DNA of 64,000 nucleotides from Gp6-AA40 sp963742105 (GTDB lineage Bacteria > Acidobacteriota > Vicinamibacteria > Vicinamibacterales > UBA2999), in contig CAVUKN010000005.1 of assembly GCA_963742105.1 (NCBI GenBank), positions 1,736,001 to 1,800,000 of the forward strand, given 5' to 3'. Made by a program: the position numbers and the translations under genes. How positions within the stretch are numbered: the stretch's first letter is position 1; the number at the start of each line of letters is the position of its first letter. A model generated the notes under the pieces. The model saw only the letters and a program-made list of their open reading frames with translations, ran no database searches and was not told the origin of the DNA. This document shows, one piece after another, positions 1-7,008 of the stretch.

Positions 1-1
1 C

Positions 2-229
2 GGCCCGGCCGGCCGCGGTCCGCGTCTGGCCGAAGGCATGGTGCTGGCCATTGAGCCGATGGTGAACGTCGGGAAGGCTGCAGTCAAGGTGCTGGCGGAC
101 GGATGGACGGCTGTGACGAAGGACGGCAGTCTGTCGGCGCACTTCGAGCACACGGTCGTGGTGACGCGCGAGGGCTGCGAGATCCTGACGATGCTCGCCC
201 GTGACAGGGCGCTCGCGGCTCAATCGTGA
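2..229 (+). CDS. map: methionine aminopeptidase, type I (C-terminal fragment)
   Basis: This is the C-terminal 75 residues of a methionine aminopeptidase, which removes the initiator Met from nascent proteins. The reading frame is open from base 2 and the gene begins before the window. The stretch GRGPRLAEGMVLAIEPM followed by FEHTVVVT carries the conserved late metal-ligand region (the Glu of IEP and the Glu of FEHT). Position directly before infA is the usual place for map in the spc/alpha ribosomal operon. Oddly, the TGA stop (227-229) lies inside the first 7-nt unit of the repeat element at 222-291, so the repeat supplies the last codons and the stop. Confidence 0.9.
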   Translation, partial: GPAGRGPRLAEGMVLAIEPMVNVGKAAVKVLADGWTAVTKDGSLSAHFEHTVVVTREGCEILTMLARDRALAAQS

Positions 230-291
230 ATGGCGAATGGTGAATCGTGAATGACTCACGACTCACGATTCATGATTCACGATTCACGATT
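222..291. repeat. 7-nt-period quasi-palindromic element, map/infA junction
   Basis: Ten consecutive heptads can be read in phase: five of the type AATCGTG (AATCGTG, AATGGCG, AATGGTG, AATCGTG, AATGACT) and then five of its reverse complement type CACGATT (CACGACT, CACGATT, CATGATT, CACGATT, CACGATT). The RNA would fold into a hairpin. The first unit contains the map stop codon and the last units contain candidate infA start codons. Confidence 0.85.
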
Positions 292-484
292 GGTAGAGGG
301 CACTGTCGTGGCGCAGCTGCCCAGCGGCCTCTACACGATAGCGATCGAGGGGCCGCATCGGGTAACGGCCCACATCGGTAGCGGGATGGACAGGAATTTC
401 ATCCGTCTGCTGGTGGGAGACAGGGTGCTGCTGGAGCTGATGCCGCGGGATCGGACACGCGGGCGGGTGACACGGAAACTATAG
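272..484 (+). CDS. infA: translation initiation factor IF-1
   Basis: IF-1 binds the ribosomal A site during initiation. The body of the protein is recognisable as its S1-like OB fold: VEGTVVAQLPSGLYTIAIEG, then HIGSGMDRNFIRLLVGD and a final RTRGRVT, all in the places expected in a protein of about 72 residues. I chose ATG 272 because it gives 70 residues and puts the conserved EGTV at the usual distance from the N terminus. ATG 251 and TTG 290 are also in frame, and none has a clear Shine-Dalgarno sequence. With any of these starts the N terminus (MIHDSRL at 272) is encoded by the 7-nt repeat element, replacing the usual acidic start of the family. Confidence 0.88.
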   Translation: MIHDSRLVEGTVVAQLPSGLYTIAIEGPHRVTAHIGSGMDRNFIRLLVGDRVLLELMPRDRTRGRVTRKL

Positions 485-485
485 G

Positions 486-548
486 AGAGTGGAAGCAGGC
501 AGGTGCAGGTGATTCCTGATTCCTGATACCTGATTCCCGACGACGATC
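486..548. repeat. 7-nt-period repeat between infA and rpmJ
   Basis: The spacer reads as heptads of the type CTGATTC (GTGATTC, CTGATTC, CTGATAC, CTGATTC) next to GCAGGCA/GGTGCAG units. The unit differs from the one before infA but the 7-nt phase is the same. Confidence 0.6.
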
Positions 549-662
549 ATGAAAGTCAGGGCGTCAGTAAAGCGGATTTGCGACAAGTGCAAGGTGGTTC
601 GCCGCCGCGGTGTGGTGCGCGTGATCTGCACCAACGCGAAGCACAAGCAGCGACAGGGCTAG
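549..662 (+). CDS. rpmJ: 50S ribosomal protein L36
   Basis: This 37-residue protein is a structural component of the large subunit. It begins MKVRASVKRICDKC and keeps the zinc-binding pattern C-x2-C-x12-C-x4-H (Cys11, Cys14, Cys27, His32), so it is the zinc-containing form. It ends KHKQRQG as usual. It lies between infA and rpsM, the canonical place. No obvious ribosome binding site precedes the ATG; the upstream bases are repeat sequence, so translation may depend on coupling or on the repeat hairpin. Confidence 0.95.
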   Translation: MKVRASVKRICDKCKVVRRRGVVRVICTNAKHKQRQG

Positions 663-669
663 TTCACAG

Positions 670-778
670 TGCTGGGTTCTCACTTCCCGGTTCGGAGTTC
701 GATCCGGACGGCCGAACAACGAAGTGCGAACCGAAGCTGAACACGAACTGAGAACCGAGAAGAGAGAAGCGAGAAGGT
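670..778. repeat. 7-nt-period repeat between rpmJ and rpsM
   Basis: Units such as CTGGGTT, CTCACTT, CCCGGTT and CGGAGTT are followed by complementary-type units GAACAAC, GAAGTGC, GAACCGA, then CGAGAAG, AGAGAAG, CGAGAAG. The last units are purine rich and also supply the Shine-Dalgarno-like sequence of rpsM. Confidence 0.6.
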
Positions 779-1153
779 ATGGCACGTATCGCAGGCGTCG
801 ATCTGCCGCGCACCAAGCGCATCGAGATCGGCCTCACCTACATCTACGGGATCGGCCGCAAGCGGTCGAACGACATTCTCGGCGCCGCCGGCGTCAGCGC
901 CGACATCCGGGTCAAGGACCTGTCGGAAGACGACGTCCGCAAGATCAGCCGGGTGATCGAGGAGGTGGGTGGCGTCGAGGGTGACCTCCGCAAGGAGATC
1001 TCGATGAACATCAAGCGGCTGATGGAGATCGGCTGCTATCGCGGCCTGCGGCACCGCCGCAACCTGCCGGCCCGAGGCCAGCGGACCCGGACCAACGCGC
1101 GCACGCGGAAGGGCCCGCGCAAGGGCGCCGTCGCGAAGAAGAAGACGGTTTAA
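779..1153 (+). CDS. rpsM: 30S ribosomal protein S13
   Basis: S13 sits in the head of the small subunit and contacts the P-site tRNA and the large subunit. The 124-residue product begins MARIAGVDLPRTKRIEIGLTY, contains the helix-two-turns-helix region with IYGIGRKRS, and ends with the family signature GLRHRRNLPARGQRTRTNART followed by a basic KGPRKGAVAKKK tail. AGAAGG directly upstream of the ATG serves as ribosome binding site. It is followed by rpsK across an 80-bp repeat element. Confidence 0.97.
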   Translation: MARIAGVDLPRTKRIEIGLTYIYGIGRKRSNDILGAAGVSADIRVKDLSEDDVRKISRVIEEVGGVEGDLRKEISMNIKRLMEIGCYRGLRHRRNLPARGQRTRTNARTRKGPRKGAVAKKKTV

Positions 1154-1155
1154 GG

Positions 1156-1235
1156 AATCGTGAATGGTGAATCGTGAATCGTGAATAGCGATTTGCGGTT
1201 CCCGATTCACGAATCACGATTCACGAATCACGATT
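1156..1235. repeat. 7-nt-period quasi-palindromic element between rpsM and rpsK
   Basis: Units GAATCGT, GAATGGT, GAATCGT, GAATCGT, GAATAGC are followed by GATTCAC, GAATCAC, GATTCAC, GAATCAC, so the two halves are reverse complements and a long stem is possible. The unit family is the same as at the map/infA junction. Confidence 0.85.
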
Positions 1236-1243
1236 GAGAAGAC

Positions 1244-1672
1244 ATGGCCAAGACTGAAGCAGCCAACCAGGGCGAAGGCAAGAAGGCGCCGCGCAAGACG
1301 TTCAAGAAGCGGGGCGAGAAGCGCGTCGTGCACCACGGGCTGGTGCACATTCATGCGTCGTTCAACAACACGCACATCACGATTACCGACCAGGAAGGCA
1401 ACGTGATCGCGTGGTCGAGCGCCGGCGGCATCGGCTTCAAGGGCTCGCGCAAGGGGACGCCGTTTGCCGCGACCCAGGCCGCCATCAATGCCGGGAACGC
1501 CGCCAAGACCTACGGGCTTCGCACGGTGGACGTGAAAGTCAAGGGTCCTGGCTCCGGCCGCGAGTCGGCGATCCGCGCCCTGCAGACCGTCGGCATCGAG
1601 GTGAAGTCGATCCGCGACGTCACGCCGATCCCGCACAACGGCTGCCGGCCGACCAAGCGGAGACGCGTGTGA
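1244..1672 (+). CDS. rpsK: 30S ribosomal protein S11
   Basis: S11 is part of the small-subunit platform and helps shape the E site. The 142-residue product has a lysine-rich N-terminal extension (about residues 1-30), then GLVHIHASFNNTHITITD, AWSSAGGIGFKGSRKGTPFAA and the C-terminal DVTPIPHNGCRPTKRRRV, all hallmark S11 segments. A GAGAAG sequence seven bases upstream of the ATG can bind 16S rRNA. The N-terminal extension is longer than in Escherichia coli but otherwise nothing is unusual. Confidence 0.97.
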   Translation: MAKTEAANQGEGKKAPRKTFKKRGEKRVVHHGLVHIHASFNNTHITITDQEGNVIAWSSAGGIGFKGSRKGTPFAATQAAINAGNAAKTYGLRTVDVKVKGPGSGRESAIRALQTVGIEVKSIRDVTPIPHNGCRPTKRRRV

Positions 1673-1674
1673 TT

Positions 1675-1765
1675 TACGAATTTACGGATTGACGAAATGA
1701 CGAATTCAACGATCGATTCGTCAATCAATTCGTCAATCCGTAGATTCGTCAATTCGTCAATTCGA
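1675..1765. repeat. 8-nt-period repeat between rpsK and rpsD
   Basis: Here the period appears to be eight rather than seven: CGGATTGA, CGAAATGA, CGAATTCA followed by complementary units TCAATTCG, TCAATCCG, TAGATTCG, TCAATTCG, TCAATTCG. The two halves can pair. Confidence 0.7.
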
Positions 1766-1777
1766 GGAATGTATTAG

Positions 1778-2407
1778 ATGGCTCGTTACATCGGACCTGT
1801 TTGCCGCCTGTGCCGCCGCGAGGGGATGAAGCTGTTCCTCAAGGGCGAGCGCTGCTACACCGAGAAGTGCGCGATTGAGAAGCGCAACTTCGCGCCCGGC
1901 CAGCACGGGAAGACCCGCAAGTCGAAGCTCGCCGGCTACGGTGTGCAGCTCCGCGAGAAACAGAAGGTGAAGCGCATCTACGGGGTGCTCGAGGATCAGT
2001 TCCGCCGCTACTTCGAGCAGGCGGAGCGGACGCGCGGCATCACCGGCGAGACGCTGCTGCAGCTGCTGGAGCGTCGTCTCGATAACGTCGCGTATCGTCT
2101 CGGGTTCGCGACGTCGCGGCCGCAGGCCCGGCAGCTGGTGCGCCACGGTCACTTCACGGTGAACGGTCGCAAGGTCGACATCCCGTCGTTCTCGGTGAAG
2201 CCGGGTGACGTCGTGACGCTGCGACAGAGCAGCCGCAACAACCCGGCGATCGTCCACGCGTTGGAAGAGGTCAAGGGACGCGGCGTGCCGGAATGGCTCT
2301 CATTCGATCAGGGCGCGATGGCCGCCAGGATTGGCTCGATCCCGACGCGTGAGCAGATCAACCTGCCGGTGCAGGAACAGCTCATCGTCGAGTTGTATTC
2401 GAAGTAG
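1778..2407 (+). CDS. rpsD: 30S ribosomal protein S4
   Basis: S4 nucleates small-subunit assembly by binding the 5' domain of 16S rRNA and in many bacteria represses its own operon. The 209-residue product begins MARYIGPVCRLCRREGMKLF and keeps four cysteines (CRLC near residues 9-12, then Cys26 and Cys31), the zinc-binding form of S4. The S4 RNA-binding domain is visible at about 98-160 (LLERRLDNVAYRLGFATSR, then ARQLVRHGHFTVNGRKVDIP). It ends with the typical PVQEQLIVELYSK. Confidence 0.97.
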   Translation: MARYIGPVCRLCRREGMKLFLKGERCYTEKCAIEKRNFAPGQHGKTRKSKLAGYGVQLREKQKVKRIYGVLEDQFRRYFEQAERTRGITGETLLQLLERRLDNVAYRLGFATSRPQARQLVRHGHFTVNGRKVDIPSFSVKPGDVVTLRQSSRNNPAIVHALEEVKGRGVPEWLSFDQGAMAARIGSIPTREQINLPVQEQLIVELYSK

Positions 2408-2537
2408 CTGATCGCCAGTAGTCAGTAGCCGGTAGCAGGTTCGATGTTCTTGCTACCCGCGACGAGCTACTGGCGACCAGCTGCGTATCGCATCCACCAG
2501 CCCGCAGCTTCTCAGGCCTGCAGCGGGAGGCTGGTGG
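2408..2537. repeat. inverted repeats between rpsD and rpoA
   Basis: Two hairpins are visible. The first (about 2413-2478) pairs CAGTAGT/CAGTAGC/CGGTAGC heptads with TGCTACC and AGCTACT units, as in the other spacers. The second pairs CCACCAGCC (2494-2502) with GGCTGGTGG (2529-2537). They could attenuate transcription or set relative expression of rpoA, or protect mRNA ends. Confidence 0.6.
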
Positions 2538-2593
2538 CATCACACGCAGGTCTGGAGGCCGGGGCTGCCGGCCCGTAGCGAAAGGAACTTTCG

Positions 2594-3571
2594 ATGCTCT
2601 GGAAAGGTTTTCAGCGTCCCAAGCGACTCGATTTCGAGCGCGATACTCTCACGGATCGGTACGGCCGCTTCACGGCGCAGCCGTTCGAACGCGGCTTCGG
2701 CACCACGATTGGAAATGCGCTGCGACGCGTCCTGCTCTCGTCGATTGAGGGCGCCGCGATCACCGCGGTCAAGATCGACGGTGTGTTGCACGAGTTCTCG
2801 CCGATCCCCGGCGTGGTCGAGGACGCCACGGACATCATCCTCAACCTGAAGCAGATTCCGCTGAAGGTGCACGTGGACTACACCAAGACGCTGTACCTCC
2901 GCGTCGACAAGCCGGGTGTCGTCCGCGCCAAGGACATCGAAGTCGATCAGGACGTCGAGATCCTCGAGCCCGAGGCGCACATCGCCACCGTGTCGGAAGG
3001 TGGCAAGCTGCACATGGAGCTGCGCATGAAGCGCGGCCGTGGCTACGTGTCGGCGGACAAGAACTTCGACGAGGATCTCGGCATCGGCTGGATTCCGGTG
3101 GATTCGGTTCATTCGCCGGTGAAGAAGGTGAACTACCTGGTCGAGGCCGCCCGTCTCGGCCAGACCACCGACTACGACAAGCTCACGCTCGACGTCTGGA
3201 CGAATGGATCGGTGACGGCGCGTGACGCGGTCTCGCTGGCGGCCAAGCTGATTCGTGATCATCTGAACATCTTCATCAACCTCGAAGAGACGGGTGAGAC
3301 CCAGGAAGCGCAGGCGGAACAGCCACGATCCGGTCTGGCCAACGAGAATCTCGACAAGAGCGTCGAGGAGCTCGAGTTGTCGGTGCGGTCGTACAACTGC
3401 CTCAAGAACGCGAACATCCGCACGATTCGCGAGCTGGTGCAGAAGACCGAAGCCGAGATGCTCAAGACGAAGAATTTCGGCCGCAAGTCGCTCAACGAGA
3501 TCAAGGAGATCCTGCACAGCATGGGTCTCAGCCTCGGGATGCGGCTCGATCAGCCGGCGCACACTGAATAA
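2594..3571 (+). CDS. rpoA: DNA-directed RNA polymerase subunit alpha
   Basis: The alpha subunit dimerises to nucleate RNA polymerase assembly and its C-terminal domain contacts promoter UP elements and activators. The 325-residue length is normal. The N-terminal domain (about 1-230) shows FGTTIGNALRRVLLSSIEG; a variable linker rich in E and Q follows; the C-terminal domain (about 250-325) shows LELSVRSYNCLKNANIRTI and GRKSLNEIKEILHSMGLSLG. AAAGGAA lies upstream of the ATG. Placement between rpsD and rplQ is canonical. Confidence 0.97.
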   Translation: MLWKGFQRPKRLDFERDTLTDRYGRFTAQPFERGFGTTIGNALRRVLLSSIEGAAITAVKIDGVLHEFSPIPGVVEDATDIILNLKQIPLKVHVDYTKTLYLRVDKPGVVRAKDIEVDQDVEILEPEAHIATVSEGGKLHMELRMKRGRGYVSADKNFDEDLGIGWIPVDSVHSPVKKVNYLVEAARLGQTTDYDKLTLDVWTNGSVTARDAVSLAAKLIRDHLNIFINLEETGETQEAQAEQPRSGLANENLDKSVEELELSVRSYNCLKNANIRTIRELVQKTEAEMLKTKNFGRKSLNEIKEILHSMGLSLGMRLDQPAHTE

Positions 3572-3579
3572 AGAGATGA

Positions 3580-3642
3580 CTTCGGGCTTCAGGCTTCGGG
3601 CCTTCTGGAATTCCCGAAGGCCGTAGCCGGTAGCCCGTAGCC
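3580..3642. repeat. 7-nt-period repeat between rpoA and rplQ
   Basis: Heptads CTTCGGG, CTTCAGG, CTTCGGG, CCTTCTG are followed by GAATTCC, CGAAGGC and then CGTAGCC, GGTAGCC, CGTAGCC. The first set can pair with CCCGAAG. Confidence 0.6.
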
Positions 3643-3654
3643 AAGAGATTTGTC

Positions 3655-4242
3655 ATGAGACACAACGTTGCACATCGGAAACTGGGCCGGGTCACCGAGC
3701 ACCGCCTTGCGATGCTCCGGAACCAGGCGATCTCGCTGCTTCGTCACGAGCGGATCGAGACCACCGTGCCCAAGGCGAAGGAGCTCAAGCCCTTCGTCGA
3801 GCGGCTGATCACCATCGCCAAGCGCGGGAACGCCGCAGGCAGTGCCAACGGCACGGCACTGCACGCGCGGCGGCTGGTCCTGGCAGAAATCCCGGACAAG
3901 GACATCGTCAGCAAGCTGTTCGAGACAATCGCGCCGCGGTTCGCCGAGCGACCCGGCGGCTACACCAGGTTGCTGCGTGTCGGCTTTCGTCGGGGAGATG
4001 CGGCCGAGGTCGCTCAGCTCGAGCTGGTTGGCAGCGAGTACAACCCCGCAGCCGACGTGAAGGAGCCCGAGGAGAGCGAAGCGCCGAAGAAGACGAAGAC
4101 CGTCGGCGAGCGCCTCCGTCAGACCGCCCAGCGCATTCGCGGCGCAGGTAAGGACGGCGGCGGGTCGAAGGCGCAGGCCGGTGGACAGACGCGCGGGAAG
4201 GCTCAGAAGAGCACGACCCCACGGAAGGCCGGGGGAAGTTAG
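3655..4242 (+). CDS. rplQ: 50S ribosomal protein L17
   Basis: L17 binds near the exit-tunnel side of 23S rRNA. The first about 118 residues are canonical: MRHNVAHRKLGRVTEHRLAM, then RNQAISLLRHERIETTVPKAKE and a GGYTRLLRVGFRRGDAAEV segment near the end of the domain. The product is 195 residues, longer than the roughly 120 residues of many bacterial L17 proteins, because of a C-terminal tail (about 140-195) rich in K, A, G, E and T. Such disordered basic tails are seen in some phyla; its role is unknown. It is the last gene of the operon and faces the EF-G-like gene tail to tail. Confidence 0.96.
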   Translation: MRHNVAHRKLGRVTEHRLAMLRNQAISLLRHERIETTVPKAKELKPFVERLITIAKRGNAAGSANGTALHARRLVLAEIPDKDIVSKLFETIAPRFAERPGGYTRLLRVGFRRGDAAEVAQLELVGSEYNPAADVKEPEESEAPKKTKTVGERLRQTAQRIRGAGKDGGGSKAQAGGQTRGKAQKSTTPRKAGGS

Positions 4243-4371
4243 AAGTTCGACGTTTGAAGTCAGAAGTAAGTACAAGTAGAAGCACGAAGGGCCGCCGGGA
4301 TCTCCCGTCGGCCCTTTCACGTGTACTTCGAACTTACTTCTAACTTCCCACTTCGAACTTTCGACTTCTCG
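4242..4371. repeat. 7-nt-period element spanning the rplQ / EF-G-like convergent junction
   Basis: Heptads GAAGTTC, GACGTTT, GAAGTCA, GAAGTAA run to the central hairpin at 4287-4316; after it come CTTCGAA, CTTACTT, CTAACTT, CCCACTT, CGAACTT, TCGACTT. The two arms are reverse-complement families, so the whole 130 bp is one large quasi-palindrome with a terminator at its centre. Confidence 0.75.
4287..4316. terminator. bidirectional intrinsic-type terminator
   Basis: The arms AAGGGCCGCCGGGA (4287-4300) and TCCCGTCGGCCCTT (4303-4316) pair with one mismatch around a 2-base gap. AAGG on one side and CCTTTC on the other give short U-tracts in both directions. It sits between convergent rplQ and the EF-G-like gene. 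Confidence 0.75.
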
Positions 4372-4372
4372 T

Positions 4373-6468
4373 CTATACGGCCTCGGCGTGCTCCTGACCG
4401 TGCGCGACCTTGGCGGCGGCGATGATCTTCGCCTGCAGCATCTGCGGAACTTCCTCGTAGTGCGAGTATTCCATGTGATAGCGTGCCGCGGCCGCCGGTG
4501 GCTGACGTCAGGTGCTGCTCGTAGGTGAGCATCTCCGCCATCGGGACCTGGGCCCGGATGACAGTCATGGCGCCGCGCGTGTCCATGCCGGCGATGCGCC
4601 CGCGCCGGCCGTTCAGATCGCCCATCAGGTCGCCGGCAAAGTCGCTCGGCGCGTACACCTCCACCTGCATGATCGGTTCGAGAATGGTCGGCCGAGCGCG
4701 GGTCATCGCGTCCTTGAAGGCGAGGGAGCCGGCCATCTTGAAGGACAGTTCGTTGGAGTCCACCGCGTGGAATGACCCGTCGAACACCGTGGCCTTGAAG
4801 TCGACCATCGGATAGCCCGCGAGGAACCCGCGCATTCGCGCTTCCTGGATTCCTTTCTCCACCGCGGGCACGAACTGTCGCGGGATGGCGCCGCCGAAGA
4901 TGTCGTCGACGAACTGGAAATCGCTGCCGCGCGGCAACGGTTCTACCCGGATCTTGCAATCGCCGAACTGGCCGTGCCCGCCGGTCTGCTTCTTGTGACG
5001 GCCGTGCGCTTCCGTCGATGCCAGAATCGTTTCGCGGTACGGGATGCGGGGCGGCTTCAAGTTGACTTCCACGCCGAACCGGCGTTTCAGCTTCGCCACC
5101 GTGACCTCGATGTGCAGCTGGCCCTGCCCGGCGAGCAGCAGCTCGTTGGTCTGAGGATCACGCATGTACTTGATTGACGGGTCTTCTTCCTCGAGGCGGT
5201 GCATCGACGTGCTGATCTTGTCTTCGTCGCCGCGTGACTTCGGCTCGATCGCGTAGGCCAGAACCGGTTCAGGGAACTTGATCGGCGGGAAGCGGTACTT
5301 CGTTCCCTTGTCCGCAAGCATGTCGTTGGTGTGCGTGTCCTTCAGCTTGGCGACGGCGCCGAGGTCGCCCGCTTTCAGTTCGGCGACGTGCGTTTGCGTC
5401 TTGCCCTGGAGGACGAGCAGATGTCCAAGCCGCTCGGTCGTGTCCCGGGTGGCATTCGCAACCGTGGCATCGGACTTCAACGTGCCGGACACGACCCGCA
5501 ACATGGTGATGCGACCGGCGAACGGATCGGCAATCGTCTTCCAGACGAAGGCCGAATACGGCGCCGAATCCGCTGCCGGGATGCCCGTCTCCTTGCCCCC
5601 CGCGTCGAATGCCGGGAATTCGCGTTCGGCCGGTGAGGGGACATAACTGACCAGCGCGTCGAGAATCGGCTGCACACCGATGGCGTGAAGCCCGGAGGCG
5701 CAGACGAGAGGGAAGAGCCGCCCGGCCACGGTGGCGGTGCGGAGCCCGGAGACGAGCTGCTCCTGCGTCAAGCGTCCCTTCGGCGAAGAAGGCTTCCATC
5801 AGCGTCTCGTCGGCCTCGGCCACCATCTCGAGCAGTTGCTCGCGGGCCACCGTTGCCTGATCGGCCAGGTCGGCCGGGATCTCGCCCTCCGTCATCTTGC
5901 CGGTGTCCGCAGCGAACGTCAGCGCCTTCATGCGGACGAGATCGACGACCCCGGTGAAGTTGCGTTCATTCCCGATCGGCAACTGGATCGGAACGATCTC
6001 GCGGGCACAGTCGCGATGGAGCGACTCGAGGGCGCGCTCGAGGCTGGCGCGCTCGCGCTCGAAGCGATTCAACACGACGATGCGGGGAAGGTTGAGTGCC
6101 GCCGCTTCGGCCCAGAGCTTCTCGGTCTGCACTTCGACGCCGGCAACAGCGTCGACGACCACGGCGGCAGCTTCTGCCACGCGGAGCGCGGACTGGGCGT
6201 CGGACAGGAAATTGGCAAACCCCGGCGTGTCGATGATGTTGATCTTGGTCTGCTGCCACTCGGCGTAGGCCAGGCTCGAGGACAGCGTGTGCTTGCGGGC
6301 GATCTCTTCCTCGTCGAAGTCGGTGATCGTCGTCCCGTCGTCTACCTTGCCAAGCCGGTTGACCGCACCCGCAACGAAGAGCATGGTCGAAACCAGCTGG
6401 GTCTTGCCGCACCCTCCGTGTCCGACGATAGCGACGTTGCGGATGGCGGCGGCGTCGTAGACCTTCAT
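4373..6468 (-). CDS. elongation factor G-like GTPase (two frameshifts in the sequence)
   Basis: This is a translational GTPase of the EF-G-like (EF-G2/FusA2) branch; its cellular role is less clear than that of EF-G proper. It starts at ATG 6468 with GGAGGGA about 10 bases upstream. The P-loop GHGGCGKT is at residues 16-23 and DTPGF at 80-84; the base-recognition motif reads NRFE instead of NKxD. The frame shifts near 5770 (EAFFAEGTL continues in another frame as TQEQLVSGL) and near 4484 (ATGGRG continues as RYHMEYSHYEEVPQ). Removing one base at each gives 697 residues, the normal length, ending HGQEHAEAV. Both are +1 shifts, so assembly error is likelier than decay. It is convergent with rplQ. 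Confidence 0.88.
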
Positions 6469-6629
6469 AGGGGGTATCCCTCCTGCCGGCGGCAGCGCCG
6501 CCAGGCGTGGTGTCCGGTCGCGGCAGATCGACCGATCGGCCGTAAGGCCGGGATCATAGTCACGGCTTCCGGCGGTCGCAAGGTGAAGAGGCGGCATCGG
6601 CGCGGCCCGACAGTGGAAGAGACTATCGC

Positions 6630-6641
6630 GACAAATATGTC
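6630..6641. promoter_or_regulatory. GACA-AATA-TGTC palindrome (candidate operator)
   Basis: This is a perfect dyad, GACA-N4-TGTC. A degenerate copy (GACG-AATA-TGTT) follows at 6661-6672, and GACA-TATC-GGTC lies at 6749-6760 inside a TCAGAC/GTCTGA dyad. Sites with this layout recur upstream of the second amt gene. Confidence 0.5.
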
Positions 6642-6777
6642 TGCACTCGCAGCCACGTGTGACGAATATGTTCATTCCGACACTTTCCGTCTACATCATT
6701 GCTCCGATGCGCCGTCGGGATGATGCTCGCGTAACCGGTCTCATTTCAGACATATCGGTCTGAGCATAAGTATTGTC

Positions 6778-6789
6778 GACAAAGATGTC
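6778..6789. promoter_or_regulatory. GACA-AAGA-TGTC palindrome (candidate operator)
   Basis: This is a second perfect GACA-N4-TGTC dyad (extended to CGACA/TGTCG), 89 bp upstream of the sigma-54-like element at 6878. That is a usual distance for an enhancer-binding-protein site. Confidence 0.5.
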
Positions 6790-6877
6790 GTTTCTGGTCT
6801 TGCTTCTTCGCTAGCGGTTAGGCCCAGAAAACCCCGTATTCATTAGCGTTTTCTTGGTGTCGCGCTGTCCGCGCGGC

Positions 6878-6893
6878 TGGCGTTCATCTTGCT
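6878..6893 (+). promoter_or_regulatory. sigma-54-type promoter candidate for amt
   Basis: TGGCGTTCATCTTGCT has the invariant GG and GC at the right spacing for a -24/-12 element (consensus TGGCAC-N5-TTGCW). The -12 box TTGCT is a full match; the -24 box matches TGGC only. It lies 115 bp before the amt start, with palindromic sites upstream. Confidence 0.5.
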
Positions 6894-7008
6894 CAACGAC
6901 GAGTCGGCAGGCGCCCCGGCGGCGCGCCTTCCCGCGCAAATCGATCCGTGGCCGGTTCGCTCAGACCGGGCGTGATCACGGTGATACCAAAGGACTGGAG
7001 AAACGACG

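Larger units (their letters stand above)
6469..7008. other. 540-bp gene-free region upstream of amt
   Basis: No credible coding frame is present. It holds the divergent control region between the EF-G-like gene and amt: several palindromic GACA-N4-TGTC type sites between 6630 and 6789 in a locally AT-richer stretch, and a sigma-54-like element at 6878-6893. These are listed separately. Confidence 0.6.

Noticed and set aside
5731..6723. Long plus-strand open frame of 330 codons
   Set aside because: It is antisense to the EF-G-like gene, whose GTPase motifs are clear; GC-rich codon bias creates long shadow frames.
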